Source of the DNA: Owenia fusiformis
Taxonomy: Eukaryota > Annelida > Polychaeta > Sabellida > Oweniidae
Direction: 5' to 3'
NCBI GenBank assembly: GCA_903813345.2
Contig: CAIIXF020000009.1
Coordinates: 3,100,001 to 3,164,000 of the forward strand
DNA: 64,000 nt
Under the pieces are notes generated by a model. The model saw only the letters and a program-made list of their open reading frames with translations, searched no databases and was not told where the DNA came from. The position numbers and the translations under genes were made by a program. Below, in pieces: positions 18,664-31,500 of this stretch. How positions within the stretch are numbered: position 1 is the stretch's first letter; every line of letters starts with the position of its first letter.

Positions 18664-19802
18664 AGCTAAGTTCACACCAACGGCGCTTTGATGGCGCTTT
18701 AATGCGGCGTGCAAAGCCGCTTTGCACTCCCCTTAGGAAAAATGTTATGGGTATTACCCATAGTGTTATCCATAATAATGGTAATTCATTAGTCATTTAT
18801 GGTTTTTATGTACATAACCCATAGTGTTACCCATAATGTTACCCATTACCAATAGTTATGGTTAAAACTTACATGTTAAAACAATGATATACTCATAATT
18901 TAACATAAGTAGATGTTATGGGCTAAGCATGGTTAGTGACAATGTGTTAATTATGTGTTACCCATAAAGTATGGGTACTCTACATTTTCAGCTTTGTTTA
19001 TATTTTTCTGAAGGGGGAGACACTATTCTAAATAGAATGCTCAACAATATGACAAATATTTTCATATCATTTATACCAGTTCAATATATTTCTATATTGT
19101 TAGGACCAGGATAACAAACTAAATTATATGTGCATGTTTTGCATTGTAAAGTAAAAAAGTCCTAAATACTTAATGGTGTGTATTGAGATATAGAATATAT
19201 TTCAGATAATTTCAAAAAATCTCATTAAACTTTTGAACTGTTGTGTTTCTGATGATTGGATACCAATTACCTTTCTTTCAGTATAATTTCATTGAAACAA
19301 GCAGTACATGTTTTATGAATATTAACAATTCATGTCTTTCTTATACATTAGAATCTTTACTTTTTAAATTTGGCAGTGTTTGCACAAATTCACCTTTCAA
19401 TAATTTAGAAATATTTTTTTGACTTGATCGACCCTGGCTATGTCCCTGACTGGTAAAATATGTGTACATTATGTACAGGTTATGTGCATGTTATTTGTAG
19501 CAATGTGCAAGTCATGTGTAGGTTATGGGCAAATTATGTGTCCCCATAACATACACATAAATTCCAAATAACCTGCACATAATGGCATAACGTAAAACCA
19601 TTATTTACCCATTATTACTCATTATAAGTCATTACCAAAAAACTTAGGTTGGATACGGCATCAATTACCCTTACTTTATGGGTACTTGGGGGCTATGGGT
19701 AACAATATGGGTAGTTATGTGAAACCTAAGGGTTACCCATAACATTTTTCCCAAGTGTCCGCATTGAAGCGCCATCAAAGCCCAGTTAGTGTGAACTTAG
19801 CT
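18664..19802. mobile_element. MITE (TAA-flanked) split by a nested 1-kb element
   Basis: The left end AGCTAAGTTCACACCAACG (18664) and right end GTGTGAACTTAGCT (ends 19802) are flanked by TAA on both sides (18661-18663 and 19803-19805). Removing the insert at 18732-19755 leaves a foldback of about 115 bp like the copy at 22611-22719. TAA duplication with a TTCACACC-type TIR suggests a PIF/Harbinger relative (inference). Confidence 0.85.
18732..19755. mobile_element. 1.02-kb TIR element rich in ATGTTATGGGTA motifs, nested in a MITE
   Basis: The ends are CTTAGGAAAAATGTTATGGG (18732) and the inverse CCCATAACATTTTTCCCAAG (ends 19755). Both subterminal 250-bp zones are packed with direct and inverted TTATGGGTA/TACCCATAA motifs (for example 18750-18790, 18815-18860, 18945-18975 on the left and 19470-19570, 19670-19745 on the right). 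The centre is plain AT-rich DNA with no ORF. I do not recognise the family. The target duplication is unclear. Confidence 0.85.
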
Positions 19803-19805
19803 TAA

Positions 19806-20378
19806 AACTGTGCATAACTGTATTTTTATATATCATCCTCAAGTGCATAAATATCTCAATGTAGTTACATGTTTTAAAAAGTGGGTCTGCACCAATAAAT
19901 ATTCTTATTACTCAGTCTAGCATCTAACCGATGGGCATCAGATAGTTCAACACTGGTTTATAGGAGGCAGCACTAAATTTCAACTTGGGGTGCCTACAGC
20001 TACTAATTGACTCATTTCTTTAGACATTGAATATAATAGAGAAGATACCATATAGATACAGAGCTGTTCACTCACTTGGATCACTGATTTTGTTTTAGAC
20101 ATTTATGTAGTATGCATAGTATGTAATGTATATTTAAGTCATTAGGTCCAGTGAACAGAAAATATTCATTGATAGAATTGAGATTTTATTTAAGTGCAGT
20201 TTGACATTCTGATACTCATAGCATCTCTCTCTGTTGCACCGCAATATGTCCAATATATTGCTCTACATAATACAATCTTTGCAATTTTAAAAAATTGTCT
20301 GAAACAATAATGACTGTAGTAAAAAGGAAAATAGATCGATTTTCAATTCAATTTTTTTTAAGAATGATATCATTTTTT
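19806..20378. other. Gene-free stretch
   Basis: AT-rich, no exon, repeat or RNA gene recognised. It contains AATAAA near 19894, a possible distal poly(A) signal for the upstream calpain gene. Confidence 0.4.
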
Positions 20379-22040
20379 ATGTCACCACCAAAAGTGGTGA
20401 CATATTGTTATGGTCTCCGTTTTTTTTTGCGACGGCGGTTGGCGTCCGGCGGTTGGTGGTTGGCGTCCGGCGGTTGGCGTCTGTAACAATTTCTTACAAC
20501 TTCCTATAACTTAACAAATACTGTTTAGACTGACTTCAATTTTTTTCTAAATCATCTACATGTTCTCAGAAGTTCAAATCTGACTTTAGATTTGACATTT
20601 GACCTTCAATGACCTTCTCAAGGTCAAAAAAGGTCAAAAAGGTCTGTTTTCAACTTGCTTCAAATTGACTAAATTTTTTTTTCAAAATCATCTACGTGTT
20701 CTCAGAAATTCAAATCTGACTTAAGATTTGACTTAAGATTTGACATTTGACCTTCTCAAGGTCAAAAAAGGTCAAAAAGGTCTGTTTTCAACTTGCTTCA
20801 AATTGACTAAAAAAAATTTTCAAAATCATCTACGTGTTCTCAGAAATTCAAATCTGACTTTAGATTTGACTTAAGATTTGACATTTGACCTTCAATGACC
20901 TTCTCAAAGTCAAAAAAGGTCAAAAAGGTCTTTTTTCAACTTGCTTCAAATTGACTAAATTTTTTTTCAAAATCATCTACATGTTCTCAGAAATTCAAAT
21001 CTGACTTTAGATTTGACATTTGACCTTCAATGACCTTCTCAAGGTCAAAAAAGGTCTGTTTTCAACTTGCTTCAAATTGACTAAATTTTTTTTTCAAAAT
21101 CATCTACGTGTTCTCAGAAATTCAAATCTGACTTAAGATTTGACTTAAGATTTGACATTTGACCTTCAATGACCTTCTCAAGGTCAAAAAGGTCTGTTTT
21201 CAACTTGCTTCAAATTGACTAAAAAAAATTTTCAAAATCATCTTCGTGTTCTCAGAAATTCAAATCTGACTTTAGATTTGACTTAAGATTTGACATTTGA
21301 CCTTCAATGACCTTCTCAAAGTCAAAAAAGGTCAAAAAGGTCTTTTTTCAACTTGCTTCAAATTGACTAAAAAAAATTTTCAAAATCATCTACATGTTCT
21401 CAGAAATTCAAATCTGACTTTAGATTTGACATTTGACCTTCTCAAGGTCCAAAAAGGTCTGTTTTCAACTTGCTTCAAATTGACTAAAAATTTTTTTCAA
21501 AATCATCTACATGTTCTCAGAAATTCAAATCTGACTTTAGATTTGACATTTGACCTTCAATGACCTTCTCAATGTCAAAAAAGGTCAAAAAGGTATTTTT
21601 TCATCTTGCTTCAAATTGACTTAATTTTTTTTCAAAATCATCTACATTCTACATGTTCTCAGAAATTCAAATATGACTTTAGATTTGACTTTATATTTGA
21701 CATTTGACCTTCTCAAGGTCAAAAAAGGTCAAAAAGGTATTTTTTCAACTTGCTTCAAATTGACTAATTTTTTTTCCAAAATCATCTACATGTTCTCAGA
21801 AATTCAAATCTGACTTTAGATTTGACATTTGACCTTTAATGACCTTCTCAAGGTCAAAAAAGGTCAAAAAGGTCTGTTTTCAACTTGCTTCAAATTGACC
21901 AAATTTTTTTTTCAAAATCATCTACATCTTTTCAGAAGTTCAAATTTGACTTTACAAGTTCTCAGAAATTCAAATCTGACTTATATTAAGTTTGAACTCA
22001 TAATATTGTGAGCAACTAGGTGGTGACATTTTGTCATGTT
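20379..22040. repeat. Satellite-bearing element with GTCACCAC/GTGGTGAC termini
   Basis: The left end is a hairpin, ATGTCACCAC-CAAAA-GTGGTGACAT (20379-20403), followed by GGCGGTTGGCGTCCGGCGG repeats (20432-20480). The right end reads GGTGGTGACATTTTGTCA at about 22019-22036. Between them are about ten tandem units of 117-148 bp, each with CAACTTGCTTCAAATTGAC, TTCAAAATCATCTACRTG, TTCTCAGAAATTCAAATCTG and TGACCTTCTCAAGGTC. Unit starts are 20651, 20789, 20937, 21063, 21201, 21349, 21466, 21602, 21746 and 21891. Starts 20651/20789/20937 recur exactly 412 bp later, a trimeric higher-order repeat. Reading frames through it are by-products of the repeat. Confidence 0.93.
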
Positions 22041-22573
22041 AATGCCTTGTTTTAAATTGTATCATTTAGAGCAACATATTAGGCACATTTTCTGAAAAAG
22101 TCAAAATATCTTGTTCAGTGACCTTTCCTGAGCACCTACTCTTAGCTATTTTTCAGTCACATTTTCAGATGATACATTTCATGAGATGGTTGCTAACTTT
22201 CTGCCTAGAACTTTTGGTATGCGACATAGCCTGTCACCTTACAATGTACTTCTTCTCACATTGATCTGGGTGAGATCTTGCCCTTGCTACCCTCTACTCT
22301 CCCTGATGTTCGATGTTGACATTATTTTGCAACTGTTTCTCAGTCATAAATGATGTTTGGCCGATATTATGGGAACTATATGCATCAAATGCACGCTGGT
22401 CATATCTTGAAGAATGGAACAATATGAGGAATAATCATAATGATCTCCCATTTGCCCATGGCTCAACTGATGCAACATCCACTTAAATCAACAGGCCAGA
22501 TGATGAAGCCCGAGAATAGCTTTGAAACTATAGATTTATCAATTATACCTAGAATAAATTATACCTATAATGA

Positions 22574-22756
22574 TATGACCCCTGAAATCTGACTTTCACT
22601 TTCCCTGTAATGCTAAGTTCACACCAACGGTGCTTTGATGGCGCTTTAAAACGCCGTGCAGAGGGGCTTTGTACGCCGCTTCAAAGCGCCATCAAAGTCA
22701 CGTTGGTGTGAACTTAGCTTAAAGCTCATTTCCAGATTCCAAATAGCTTCAAGATC
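22574..22756 (-). repeat. Dispersed repeat copy that received a MITE
   Basis: GACCCCTGAAATCTGACTTT through CCCTGTAA, then after the MITE AGCTC through TAGCTTCAAGATCCC, is the reverse complement of 18517-18587, which is uninterrupted. This is the host sequence that dates the MITE insertion relative to the repeat. Confidence 0.9.
22611..22719. mobile_element. Intact 109-bp foldback MITE with proven TAA target duplication
   Basis: It starts TGCTAAGTTCACACCAACG and ends CGTTGGTGTGAACTTAGCT, with long internal inverted arms (GATGGCGCTTT / AAAGCGCCATC). TAA precedes (22608-22610) and follows (22720-22722). The unoccupied homologue at 18545-18555 carries a single TAA (read on its minus strand), so boundaries and duplication are read directly from filled and empty sites. 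Confidence 0.95.
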
Positions 22757-23297
22757 CCCATTTGGGACAAAATGAAACGTTGATAATGATATTAAGAAGT
22801 AATCATAATCTAAAGACAACAACCACCAAGCATGTTAAAACAGTATATTTTTCCTATGTGCTCAATACGTGCAGACCTACCCATCAATGGTCCAGAGAGA
22901 AATGTAAATGCCCCTACATCCCCTTCAATTCAATTAACATCCCAACCAGAGTAAGGTATTTACAGACATGATTCACTCGAATGCTCTTTGCAATATTGAA
23001 TAGCAATTGATGTGTAATATATTTAACTGAGAAATAAAGTGTATAAATTATATAGTATTCATTACATCCTTGGAATAATAAAAATGAAAAATTATTGTGA
23101 AACCATCATACAATAGACATGCATATACTAGATATAGTATAGTACATACGATGAAGATGAAAAGTATAATTGTATGCTATATGTAACCTCGATGTTATGA
23201 TTTCCGTGAAATAAAGTCACTCATTTATATATATCATTAAAACTAATCAGTTTTGTTCCTTCTATCAAATAGCACATCTTCTCTACGCTACATAATA
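22757..23297. other. Gene-free stretch
   Basis: AT-rich, no defensible exon. A 69-codon frame at 22762-22971 has no recognisable family or splice context. Confidence 0.4.
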
Positions 23298-24249
23298 CAG
23301 GGCGTATAAAAAACGCAACAATCAGTTATCTCGTAAAATCACAAATCGAATGATGACTACATCAATTTTATTCAATGTACCATAAAGCCACACCCCTCCT
23401 CTTTCCTATGATATGTCATTCATTCACATGTGGTCATGGTTGGATGAGAAATCTTTCCGTTTGCACAGTGGGTCAAAGTCGGCTCTGGACAAAGTTTCAG
23501 ATATTGCAAAAGTTAGTGCAAGGGCTAAGTGCTAATGGAAGTCCTTATGACCTGAAGCGTTGTGACTTTTTCTTTTGGAGCTATCTCAAGAGCAGAGTGT
23601 TAACCGTTTCTCCACCAGATATTGCAAACTTCGAGAAAGAATTGCCTTAATGGGCTGCTGTTCTCTCCCTTAACCCACATATGATTCAGGGCTAAACCAT
23701 GCATGACATTGAGAGATGAGCGCATCTGTGTGCAAAGAAACGGTGGCAATTTGGAGGGGTATAGGAATAGAATGTATTCTTGCAGGAATATGAGTATGAA
23801 CACTTTACCGTCTATGTCACCTGTCACACCTTTTTCCATTAGCCCATGTTTAAAACTTGGGTCCGAGCTGAAGTTTGCCCGACTTTGTGAATTTAATGAT
23901 TATTCAGCCAGCCATTACTTCGTGTGAATGAATGGAATTCCATTGCAAAGAGGACTAAGTTGGCTTTTTGGTACATTGAGTGTAAAGGATGCAGTCATCA
24001 TTGATTTTTTATGTTTTCTTCCAATATTGCATTGGGCCCCGAAAACTGACTTTCGCGATGTTTATAACTTGGTCCCAAGCTAATTTTGGCCTACTTTGCA
24101 AAAGGAATGATTACTCGCTCAACCACGGCCCAATATCAACGAATGATATACCATTGGAAAGAGGAGATACATGGCTTTATGGTACATTGAATGTAATCAA
24201 TGCTGTTATCACTGGTTTTGTGCTTTTCCGAGTTTTTTGATACGCACTG
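23298..24249 (+). mobile_element. Tc1/mariner-type element, 952 bp, TA-flanked
   Basis: The ends CAGGGCGTATAAAAAACGC (23298) and TTTTTTGATACGCACTG (ends 24249) are imperfect inverted repeats, each bordered by TA (23296-23297 and 24250-24251). It contains a damaged transposase C-terminal part. A second, truncated member is at 3895-4635. Confidence 0.85.
23500..23765 (+). pseudogene. Transposase C-terminal remnant (Tc1/mariner type)
   Basis: It reads SPYDLKRCDFFFWSYLKSRV, matching the transposase SPDLNPCDFFLWGYLKS motif that holds the last catalytic acid, then PPDIANFEKELP, and after a stop WAAVLSLNPHMIQG and KKRWQFGG (the GGH-type tail). In SPYDLK the catalytic Asp-Leu-Asn context is altered, and in-frame stops interrupt it. 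It is non-functional. Confidence 0.8.
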
Positions 24250-27200
24250 TATAGATTAATGAAGGATGCATTATTTATGATTGATAGGATTTTCATCAAC
24301 CTACGAATGTGGTATCTCCATGAGCAAACGTGGCGGAGAGTGTAGATCCAATGTCAAAGAATGGATGAAAATCATGTCGTCACTACATCATGATATGTTA
24401 TTCTTATTCCATAGTTAAATTGTGTCACATATGTTCCCAGCCTCTTATACATCACAGTTACAAGTAATAATATATTTTGAGAATAACGTATGTGTATATC
24501 TTGCCGATATTTTGAAATAATCAACAGAAGCAACAGATTCAAGACAAGCCTTATACAAGACAGCTGATCGGGTTCATGATAAAATGATAAACAAATTAAA
24601 AAAAACAATCGGATAACAGGGGGATTCTCCTGGTAATTTCCGCGAAAATAATTACATCAGTCAGTACAATGGCAAAACGAAAACTTAAAGTGTTTTCTCT
24701 TCATTATAGTCCAAAATGATTTGGTCTCCTTTTATATAACTGGTGATGTCACTCTTTCCTTTCTTAGGGCGATGCTTCTCGTATCATAACTTAAAATGAA
24801 TATTATCAATATAATATGTGTCATTGGTGCGACTTGCTTAAACTTTTAAATCTGCCCCTAAGACACAAATTCCTTATCTCTACGGATGCTTTAATGTACA
24901 ACGATATTGACCATTCGAATCTTTATCATCCCTGTTGTCATTGTCCTTGCAGTTTGTTTTGAATTAATACATCAATAAATATTCTACTAACACACCTGTC
25001 GCCCTCTACTTATCCAACGATACAAAAATAGATAATTCAACTGAAATCATTTTTAACCCAAGGTTCAAAAAGTTAAAAAGTGAATGTCTGTTCAATTCAT
25101 TGATCCATACAATACGCACGTGCAATGCCTTTTGAATTATATAAGCCTGTAACAACACAAGGTACAATTACAACATAGGCCATGTTATGATATTCCTAGG
25201 GCGCCTAATAAAGAAGCTGTTAACACAATATGGCGCAGCGATATTTAATCACACATGTCTTGTATTGTTTTTATTATAGCCCTTCAATAGTCTTTATGTT
25301 AGTTTTTTTAATAATGAGTGTTAATACGTTTTGTGATATAGACTTTCATGGTCAGGGATCAAATACTGATAGAGGAGGATGTGTTGCTCTTCCTTGACTT
25401 AATATGACTACAAATCTAATCAGTGTAGATTAAAATGTGATCTTTTGAATATTTAAGATTTAATTATGGTGATCTTTTATTTATTTCAGAAAACAATTAT
25501 TAGCGACCCCCAACCGTCGTTATTAAAGATAGGGGGCTATTGAAATTGATATTTACTCTAATCAAAATGAAATCTTACATTGTCGAGCTAAATATAATGC
25601 ACAATTGTACTTCAAAAAGTAGAAAATAACTAGTTACATCTCTAAACGTGTATGTTGACAAAAAGCTCAATTTCCTAGACATGGTGGACTTTAACAAGTG
25701 AAATATTTTGGGGTTTGCCAAGATTTGTTTTATGAAAGAAACAAAAATATTACCATTCTTAAATATTCAAAAGATCCCATTTCAATCTACACTGTGTAAA
25801 AATGTGTCTGCGACATTGATAATGTCGAAATAAGCTTAAGAACGTCATTCTCCAAACTGAAAATGGTCTTATGAAAATCTGCTTCTGCCCTTAACAAGCA
25901 AATTTTTATTTACTTTTTAATTCTGTAGCCTGAATAAATACAGATCTTACTTGGTTTCGTATTACAAGCCATTCGAGTACTATCAAATAAGAATAAAATT
26001 AAACTAAAACAAGACACAGGGTGAACAGTATTGCACTCACGAATAGGATAAACAGTTTCGGGTTGAAAGTCCAAAATGGCCATTACATTAACTCAAGAGT
26101 GCCCCGAAACTAACCAAAATTTCAGATGAGTTCATGAAACGGTTTGGCTCTAACCCGTAAACAAGCCTAACAGAGAAGAGTTGAGGATAGAAAAAACAAA
26201 ATGGCTATACCTAGAATGGCCAAAAGTAATCAGTAGATAAATCCATTAAAATGTCAGATCGATCCCTCAAACAGTTTGGCTGGAATCCTACAGATAAGGC
26301 TCGACATACACGATTTTATGACGGAAATCCACAATGGCTCCTTTTACATTTTCCAAGAATGCTCCAAAACATATCAGTTGTAAATGTCCATACGTAGAAA
26401 CCTTCCTTAAACTTTTAGATGAATCTACAAAACGGGTTTGACTGGAGACCTGTAGATAATCCAAAATATTAGTTTGTGGTCTCGCTTCGAAAACACATTT
26501 ACATTTGGGGATTCACAAGAAGTGAGCATTATAGACAGAAATATAGTTTTGGACAAACCGAGACTTTCGTTTCGAGGTCATTCTTTGGGAAAATCTTCTT
26601 TGATCGAGTCTTGACCACTTCAACAGTTTCAGCTTAGGACCTGTTGAAAAATCAGAAATATTAATTTGTGGTCTAGCTACGAGCACCAATGAAGGTGGGC
26701 AATACCTCTTGGGTATATGCCGTACGATCGTAATTTACATAGTGGATATAAGGTCAACCCTTGCGCTATTGAAGCATATACTTCTTGATGCCTTGGAATA
26801 TTAAGCTTTTGGATTGTGATATAAGTTGGGGGATTTACTTCTTTGAGAATATTATTCTTAAAGCTACTTAAGGTCAGACATGATTTGTATCCGTACTTAT
26901 ACGTTGTAAAACGTATGATTTCCCTGGAAAGGGAAGGGCCTTTATTGGTATTTCAAAAGTATTTGGATGGGTGTATATGTCAATGTAGATCGGTAATAGG
27001 TTTCTTAAACCTACAAAAAATGTCAGAAATCTTTGATCGAGTGTCATCCACTTTTAAATCTTGAGGACCATTTGAGCTTGGGAGCCATGGTCAGCTTCTT
27101 AGCATATCCTTGCTGCTTTTTAACACTTAGTGTCAAGCTTAACAAATGTGCAAGTTAATCAAAATAGCTTTCCTAGATCTGGAGGGAGGATTTGGATTAA

Positions 27201-28473
27201 ATACGGGCGTTCTGAAGGCTACCTCGATTTTCCATGCAATTGGATGTCTCTTTAGGTAGAGTTCCCTTACAATGAGTGCAACACTGTCGAGTCCGTCGTC
27301 AGATTCTGCTATTTCTACGACCTGGACTTGCGCGAGTATTGGTTGTTAGGATTGAAATGTAACACGAGTTCTTGTGTAGCATTCACAAGGAATTTAACGT
27401 CATGTCTTTGTCCTTTATAGGTTTAATGTAAATATCCTTGTATAATTGAAGAATCAGTCAGAGATCAAACCTTCCTCAATTGCGTGGTACGGTTAGCTTA
27501 TTCCCTGTTCATCATGGCGTTTTCTTGTTTCACCTTCGTCATTTTACTGCTAATCTGGAAAGGGCTTTGGCGATGGTGAGCTCAATCGCTGAAGACATGT
27601 AGTCATTTTGTTTTATGTAAATTTATCATCAAGATGGTCTTTGGATTTGTATTAACTATCAATTCCTGTATGTTTTTGGTTTGACATAAACAATGAGATA
27701 TCTGATAGATAAAATCCTATTATATTATATCTGTCAAATGGGTTATACTAAAAATACTATACATTTCGGCTACTGATGGAAATTCACAACAGGAAGTTAT
27801 ACAAACTTTCAAAAACGATTTATTAAACGTTATCTTCATTTTGATATGCCGATATTGTTTACATAGATTGTCTCTTTTGAAAAATAAGCCAAGTGACCCT
27901 GGGGTGTCAAGAGACAATCATCTCTTTTAACACGACATTTTAAATGGTTTTGATTTATCTCAGATAATGTTCATATTTCCATAATATTACTACTATGTTC
28001 CTTAATTCTCGTTAGGATGTAATTTCAGCCACCGCTAAGTAGCCACAAAAATGATCTAAAATGCCATTAAGGATGTATGTTCAATCTAATTATTGATTTC
28101 ATACAAATTCACATTCTGTTTCGATATGTCATGGTCTATTGCCTTTCATACTGACTCTTGTATTAAGTCGTTCATGATTGTCTAATCAGTTTGTTAACTG
28201 ACGTGTTGCTATATTACAACTCTCGAACGTCAACAAGTATAATTTCCCTTGAAAATGTGAGAGTATCAATACAATGATCACCGAGAAATATTCATTTAGG
28301 TATTTTTTTTTACTCAAAAGGCATTTTATGAAAATACGTTATGAGGCTATGAGCAACATGTGTGATGTTATCGTTTAGAAGGCTATAGTAAAATATTTGG
28401 ATAAAAGTCACCCTCTCCCTTGGTAAAAATGAAGTAAATAAAAATTTCTTCCGACGGAAGTTAATCCATTTTG
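24250..28473. other. Gene-free 4.2-kb stretch
   Basis: No exon recognised on either strand. At 26040-26710 there are three or four very diverged blocks of about 150-190 bp sharing the themes 'AAACRGTTTGGCT' and 'GTAGATAA' plus 'ATTARTTTGTGGTCT' (26467, 26653), probably an old tandem repeat. The 73-codon frame at 26843-27064 has no recognisable domain. Confidence 0.4.
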
Positions 28474-28500
28474 TTATAAAGACGTAACGTCTTTATAACC
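28474..28500. repeat. Perfect 27-bp palindrome
   Basis: GTTATAAAGACGT, a central A, and ACGTCTTTATAAC. Function unknown; such short perfect palindromes can be MITE cores or protein-binding sites. Confidence 0.85.
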
Positions 28501-31500
28501 AGGTTGGGACCAGTGCTTACATGATGTATGGATTATCCAACAGTCAAAACGATCTGCACATTGCGCAACTTTACTACAATTATTGCATTAGATTAAGTAG
28601 TCATTTCAAAATCAGTATATACCAAGAAACATTCAATTGTCGTGATTTTATCGATCAATATATACAAAGGCTTCATTTGAGTAACATAATATACCACAAT
28701 GTGGTATATTTGACACGTAAATGACGATAAGGAAGCAGAAACTCACTCTCGCCGCATGTATGTCGTCACCACAAATAAATCCAATGTTTTTGAGCATTCA
28801 AATACTTAGACAACTTTTTTCAATTTAATATTTATATATTTATCAATTTAAATCGCGCATTATAAATATAAAATCAAAGAACACTCTAATAATGCAACTC
28901 ACATCCAAATTTCCTTCCTATAGAGGCGGTATGGTCGGATCTTGTGCACACAAACGGACCATATCATACGGAGCGGGATGTGGACCGTGCTACAGCTGTA
29001 TCTATTACTGTTTTAGACAAATCCAAGTTATACCCTGGAGTTCAAATTGTACGCTAATAGGGAGATTAAGACTCTTAATTTAACGCGACCATGTGTGCGT
29101 GTCACTGGCGCATCTTGGAGGGAGGGGGAGTGGGCTAAGGGCATAAGTGGGCCTTTCTGGGCCGCCGAAATGCTTTTAGACTCGAACCCCCTTGTTAGTT
29201 TCCAGGCCCGTCCCTGCTAGTTACCTTCATTTATACCGTTGAAAGTATAAAATGTCCCTCTTATACCAAACGTTATTGCCCTGGACACTGAACAACAAGG
29301 TCGGTGTTGATCAAGAGTGCCCTGATTATGGTCACATGTTGTTCACACTTCCTTGAAACACAGCGCAGAATCCCATTTATTAACCAACATCAGAAGAGTA
29401 CCGGGGTCACATTAGCCTTCAACACCGTCGCTCAGTCGATGAGTAATTGTGTCCAAATCTGAATGCAATTTTGAACAAAGTACATTGATCGAAATATATA
29501 TAAACGAAAAAAGGCATTCTCGGAACAGCATGTGATATGTTTATATTTTAACTTAGTTAAATATGCAAACGTTTTGGAAAGCCTAGCTCATGTAATTGAC
29601 CTTAAACTGAAACACTAATTAACATACGATTTTTTATAGTGACAAGGGCGCAAAATAATTTATAAGTTATATGCGATGGTTTTGATTTTAAAAATTTCAA
29701 ATTGAACATTGGGAAGTCTCCTTCGTTAAAGGTTCTTGGTTGTATATTGGACGACGACTTCAACGACAACGACAACTAACACTAACAATACCTGTACAAG
29801 TTGATCATTAAGTTTTGGTTATCGGTGTTTGATGTTAAAGTTGATCAGATATTCAAAAATCGAGCAAAACAATAAATTATTATTTTGACAAGGACGTGCT
29901 ATATTTTTAGGCCCAATTGGAGTTTCACTCTTGATGTTAGAACACGATTTTAAGTAATGTGTATGGACCTGGTCCTTGTGCATATTCTACCTATCTGCTG
30001 CTTTCTTAAGTCATATACCTCAACCAAAACTGTCATACGATCAAAAGTTATTTTGAATTTATTTGGAAATCTCAGAAGTGAGTAGTTCCCATAATTCTTT
30101 GGGACACGTATGTCTTGGTATCGGGGATTCCCCTTTGCTTCCCTTGCATGGTCTTACGTGCCTTATACGGATCTATCACATGATATCCAAAAACATTAAA
30201 CATTGAATTGGATGCTTATATGGTCATATAGCCTTATATGGATCTATCAAATGGAATCCGCGTGACCCAATACCAACACTTACCTTTGGGAGACTCCCTG
30301 GAAATCCTAAACAAAAACAAATTGGAGATCATGCGCTACTAGACTATAACATGTTGGCTTTGACAACGTGGCATATCGTTGTGATACTTTCACATATAGG
30401 CCTTAGTTTTGTGCCACCATGAGCATGAAGACAATGATAAAGTTGTTGGAAAATATATATCTATCATCTCCTGCCAGGATATAAAGAAAAATCCAATTGT
30501 AATCACTTTAAGTTAATCATGTTTGCACAAGCTCGTTAATATGATGAAAAAAGATGTTAGCACGTACGTACAATAAATGCAGATTTATATCAAATATTGA
30601 TTAATATATAAAGGATAAATTAGGCACTGTGTCAGCGTGCTCTTTACTTACGTGCTTAGTTAGCAAAACAGCATGTGTCACCCACAGTTTTCACTTTAGG
30701 CGGACAACGTTTCTCAGCAGCTGAACCTTGTCTGTAGTATATACCAGACAACATTTTTGATCTAATCTACATTTTCATATCATTGAAATAAATAATCATA
30801 TATAAAATAATGTTCCTGTTATATACAGAATAATATTTTTTAATTTAGAATCCTTAGTTCATCATTCTCATATCTACGTTAAAATCAGAGTCATATATTT
30901 TAGTACACTTATTCCAAGCATGATTTTTTTTACAAAAATAAGCCTCCATAGGTATGATCTGTTAAGGTGAAATACAAATATTGAATTTGAACTGACGAAT
31001 GTTAATCAAGTTTTGGTAGATACTACTTTGGATCCATTCTAGACATCCAAAAGCCCTACATAGTGCAACTGCACCAACAATTCATCCTGAATTTATCCTA
31101 AAAACTATAATGGATACATTCCCAGGGTATACATGGTGTCAAATAAATATATTATCTCCTTAGCTTAACATCCCCATAATGTTGACTGACTTTTTGTCTG
31201 CCTCGTTATGTCTGAATTGTTCTTTGGCACAGGCTTCATGGAGCAACTCAACAAAAAGGTTCAGATGATTAGCTGGACTAGTGGTGATGAAGGGATTGAC
31301 GACATTTTAAAAATTACCTCCTGCTCAAGTTCCAATCATTTTTATAGATTTAATCGATATATTTATTATAACTGAATATGGTATTGCTTGTTGAGGACCA
31401 CACAACATTACCGTTTATCATTTATTGGAGATTTAAGCAAGGGTCAATTTTTAAAGAAATAATTGTTTTAAAAGATTCCTTGTGAATAGATGATAAATAA

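Noticed and set aside
21297-21563. Open frame of 88 codons in the satellite
   Set aside because: Its peptide is a repeat of LTLDLTFDLLKVQKGLFST-like units produced by the tandem DNA repeat.
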